Assembly (NCBI GenBank): GCA_900323505.1
Contig: OOIN01000041.1
Location: forward strand, 186,001-250,000
Direction: 5' to 3'
DNA from: Ustilago trichophora
Lineage: Eukaryota; Basidiomycota; Ustilaginomycetes; Ustilaginales; Ustilaginaceae
Length of the DNA stretch: 64,000 nucleotides
This document shows positions 62,868 to 64,000 of this stretch, one piece after another. Under the pieces are notes generated by a model that did not search any database, was not told the origin of the DNA, and saw nothing but the letters and a program-made list of their open reading frames with translations. The position numbers and the translations under genes are program-made. Positions within the stretch are counted from its first letter, which is position 1. The number at the start of each line of letters is the position of its first letter.

Positions 62868-64000
62868 CTGACCCCTTTGTCCCGATTGGCATCGTGGGAC
62901 TTCGTGATCTAGCCGCTTCTCCACTCAAAAGTCTTGGCTCAAACCTTCCACGCATCACCCGTCTCGACTCTAGCGTGCCAAGCATCCAGTCTGATCAAAC
63001 AATCATCCAGCCAAGAACAACGTCTCGGGATCGAATCAAGTCTTGGCCATCAACCGGTGGCCCCTAAAATTCTCACCTCCAGCTTTCAACACACAGAGTA
63101 GTCTCGCACCCATCTCGGCTGTGCCAAAAAAAAATAAAAAACAAAAAAAGTCAATTTTCTGAAACCTCTCTGACGTCTCTCTGATCAAAATGGGAAGTTT
63201 CTCATCAAACAAGCGTTTCCTCCACCCTGATTGCACACAGTTGACCATTCATTGGCAGGATGCCCCACGTTGAGATTTGCAGAGCCGCTCTAACACTTGA
63301 CTCGCACTTTTCTTCCGTTCTTGCTCTCTCCCACCACGCAACTCTTGACCGCTCGCCGTCTGGCACGTATGCCTGATCAAGGTCTCGATGGAACTTCATG
63401 TCATGACAAGTTTCCAACACAAGTCATTCACCAGCGTTGTCTTTCCGCAAAGCCGACGCCATCCTTGGTCCAGCCCTGAGTGCTTGCGCAAGAGAGAGAC
63501 CATGCACCTCCATCTCGGGCCCTGGCTGGCGATCATGCTTGAACCAATTTTTCGGCACGACTCACTCCGACAACACCACAGTGCCGCTCTCTCAACTCTA
63601 CATGAAACCTCGTCTGCTCTACCTTACTGCAACGCATCCTATTTGCGCAATACCTGAGTCCGGAGCGTAGTTTACCCTCGATGATTGCCATCCTCGTCTA
63701 CGCTTTCGGCTCAGGCACCTCACATTTTTACAGATCACCGCCCTGTCCACGGAAGTCCGCTGCGAAAATCAAAAATCTGACAGATCGCCTCGCGTGGCTC
63801 TCCCGTTCCGTTCCCGCTCCGCCTGCCTCTCACAGCCTCATCGGCTCTCGCCACTATTCGCAGCCCATTGATACGTTTTGCCATACCGCTTCATCGCCTC
63901 TGCTCACAGACACCCGCTCTGCTTCATCGTTTCCGGTGCCACGCAAGACGCCTTCCGGTCTTTGCTTGTGGCTTGGCTTCTTTCCCTGTCCGGGTAGAGT

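Larger units (their letters stand above)
59630..64000. other. Intergenic region to the window end
   Basis: It holds the CT-rich leader of the GH79 gene (59630-60300, minus strand) and then DNA without a credible gene. TACTGTA palindromes are at 61107-61125 and 62621-62634. Frames in 60204-61190 and 61554-61842 lack similarity. A frame from ATG 63681 stays open to the end (over 100 codons, Ser/Pro-rich) and could be the start of a gene continuing beyond the window, but no family signature is seen. Confidence 0.45.

Noticed and set aside
63681..64000. Frame open from ATG 63681 to the window end
   Set aside because: Low-complexity Ser/Pro sequence without a family signature; it may equally be a CT-rich leader.

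Overview
The window looks like chromosomal DNA of a smut fungus (Basidiomycota, Ustilaginomycotina, probably Ustilaginales). Genes are intron-poor, the few introns are short with GTAAGT/GTGAGT donors and one perfect TACTAAC branch site, the 5' flanks are very CT-rich, and simple repeats are confined to intergenic DNA. No tRNA, rRNA or CRISPR array was found by eye.

Layout. 1-9.7 kb: the 3' end of a superoxide-dismutase-fold mitoribosomal protein, converging on a non-reducing polyketide synthase that appears to have no carrier-protein domain; a divergent FSH-family serine hydrolase lies beyond it. 12-22 kb: a TVP38/TMEM64 membrane protein; a fusion of MYG1 nuclease and the urease chaperone UreG with two candidate start codons (mitochondrial versus nuclear/cytosolic); a peroxisomal-type ACAD10/11-like kinase; a fatty-aldehyde-type dehydrogenase. 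23.96-29.66 kb: a DNA transposon of the PIF/Harbinger class sitting in a (CA)n microsatellite. It has inverted ends, a Myb/SANT-like DNA-binding gene, an intact DDE transposase gene and a third ORF that is an MCM4 replicative-helicase gene cut at both ends and lacking its ATP-binding centre. 30-45.6 kb: dense housekeeping genes (MATH/BTB protein, lysophosphatidate acyltransferase, a small kinesin, histidine acid phosphatase, a molybdopterin-binding-domain protein related to FLAD1, Hsp104 with an upstream heat-shock element, and a DOMON/cytochrome b561 protein). 45.6-53 kb: 7.5 kb without a credible gene. 53-59.6 kb: a P-type alkali-cation ATPase converging on a membrane-anchored GH79 glycosidase. 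59.6-64 kb: no supported gene.

Most genes are unrelated neighbours. Three groups show a relation: the PKS and divergent hydrolase, which may share a control region; the MYG1-UreG polypeptide, which welds two functions together; and the three genes of the transposon, where the two mobility proteins are the standard Harbinger pair and the MCM4 fragment is cargo. Apart from introns, coordinates are exact for reading frames; gene functions come from recognisable family motifs, not from database searches.
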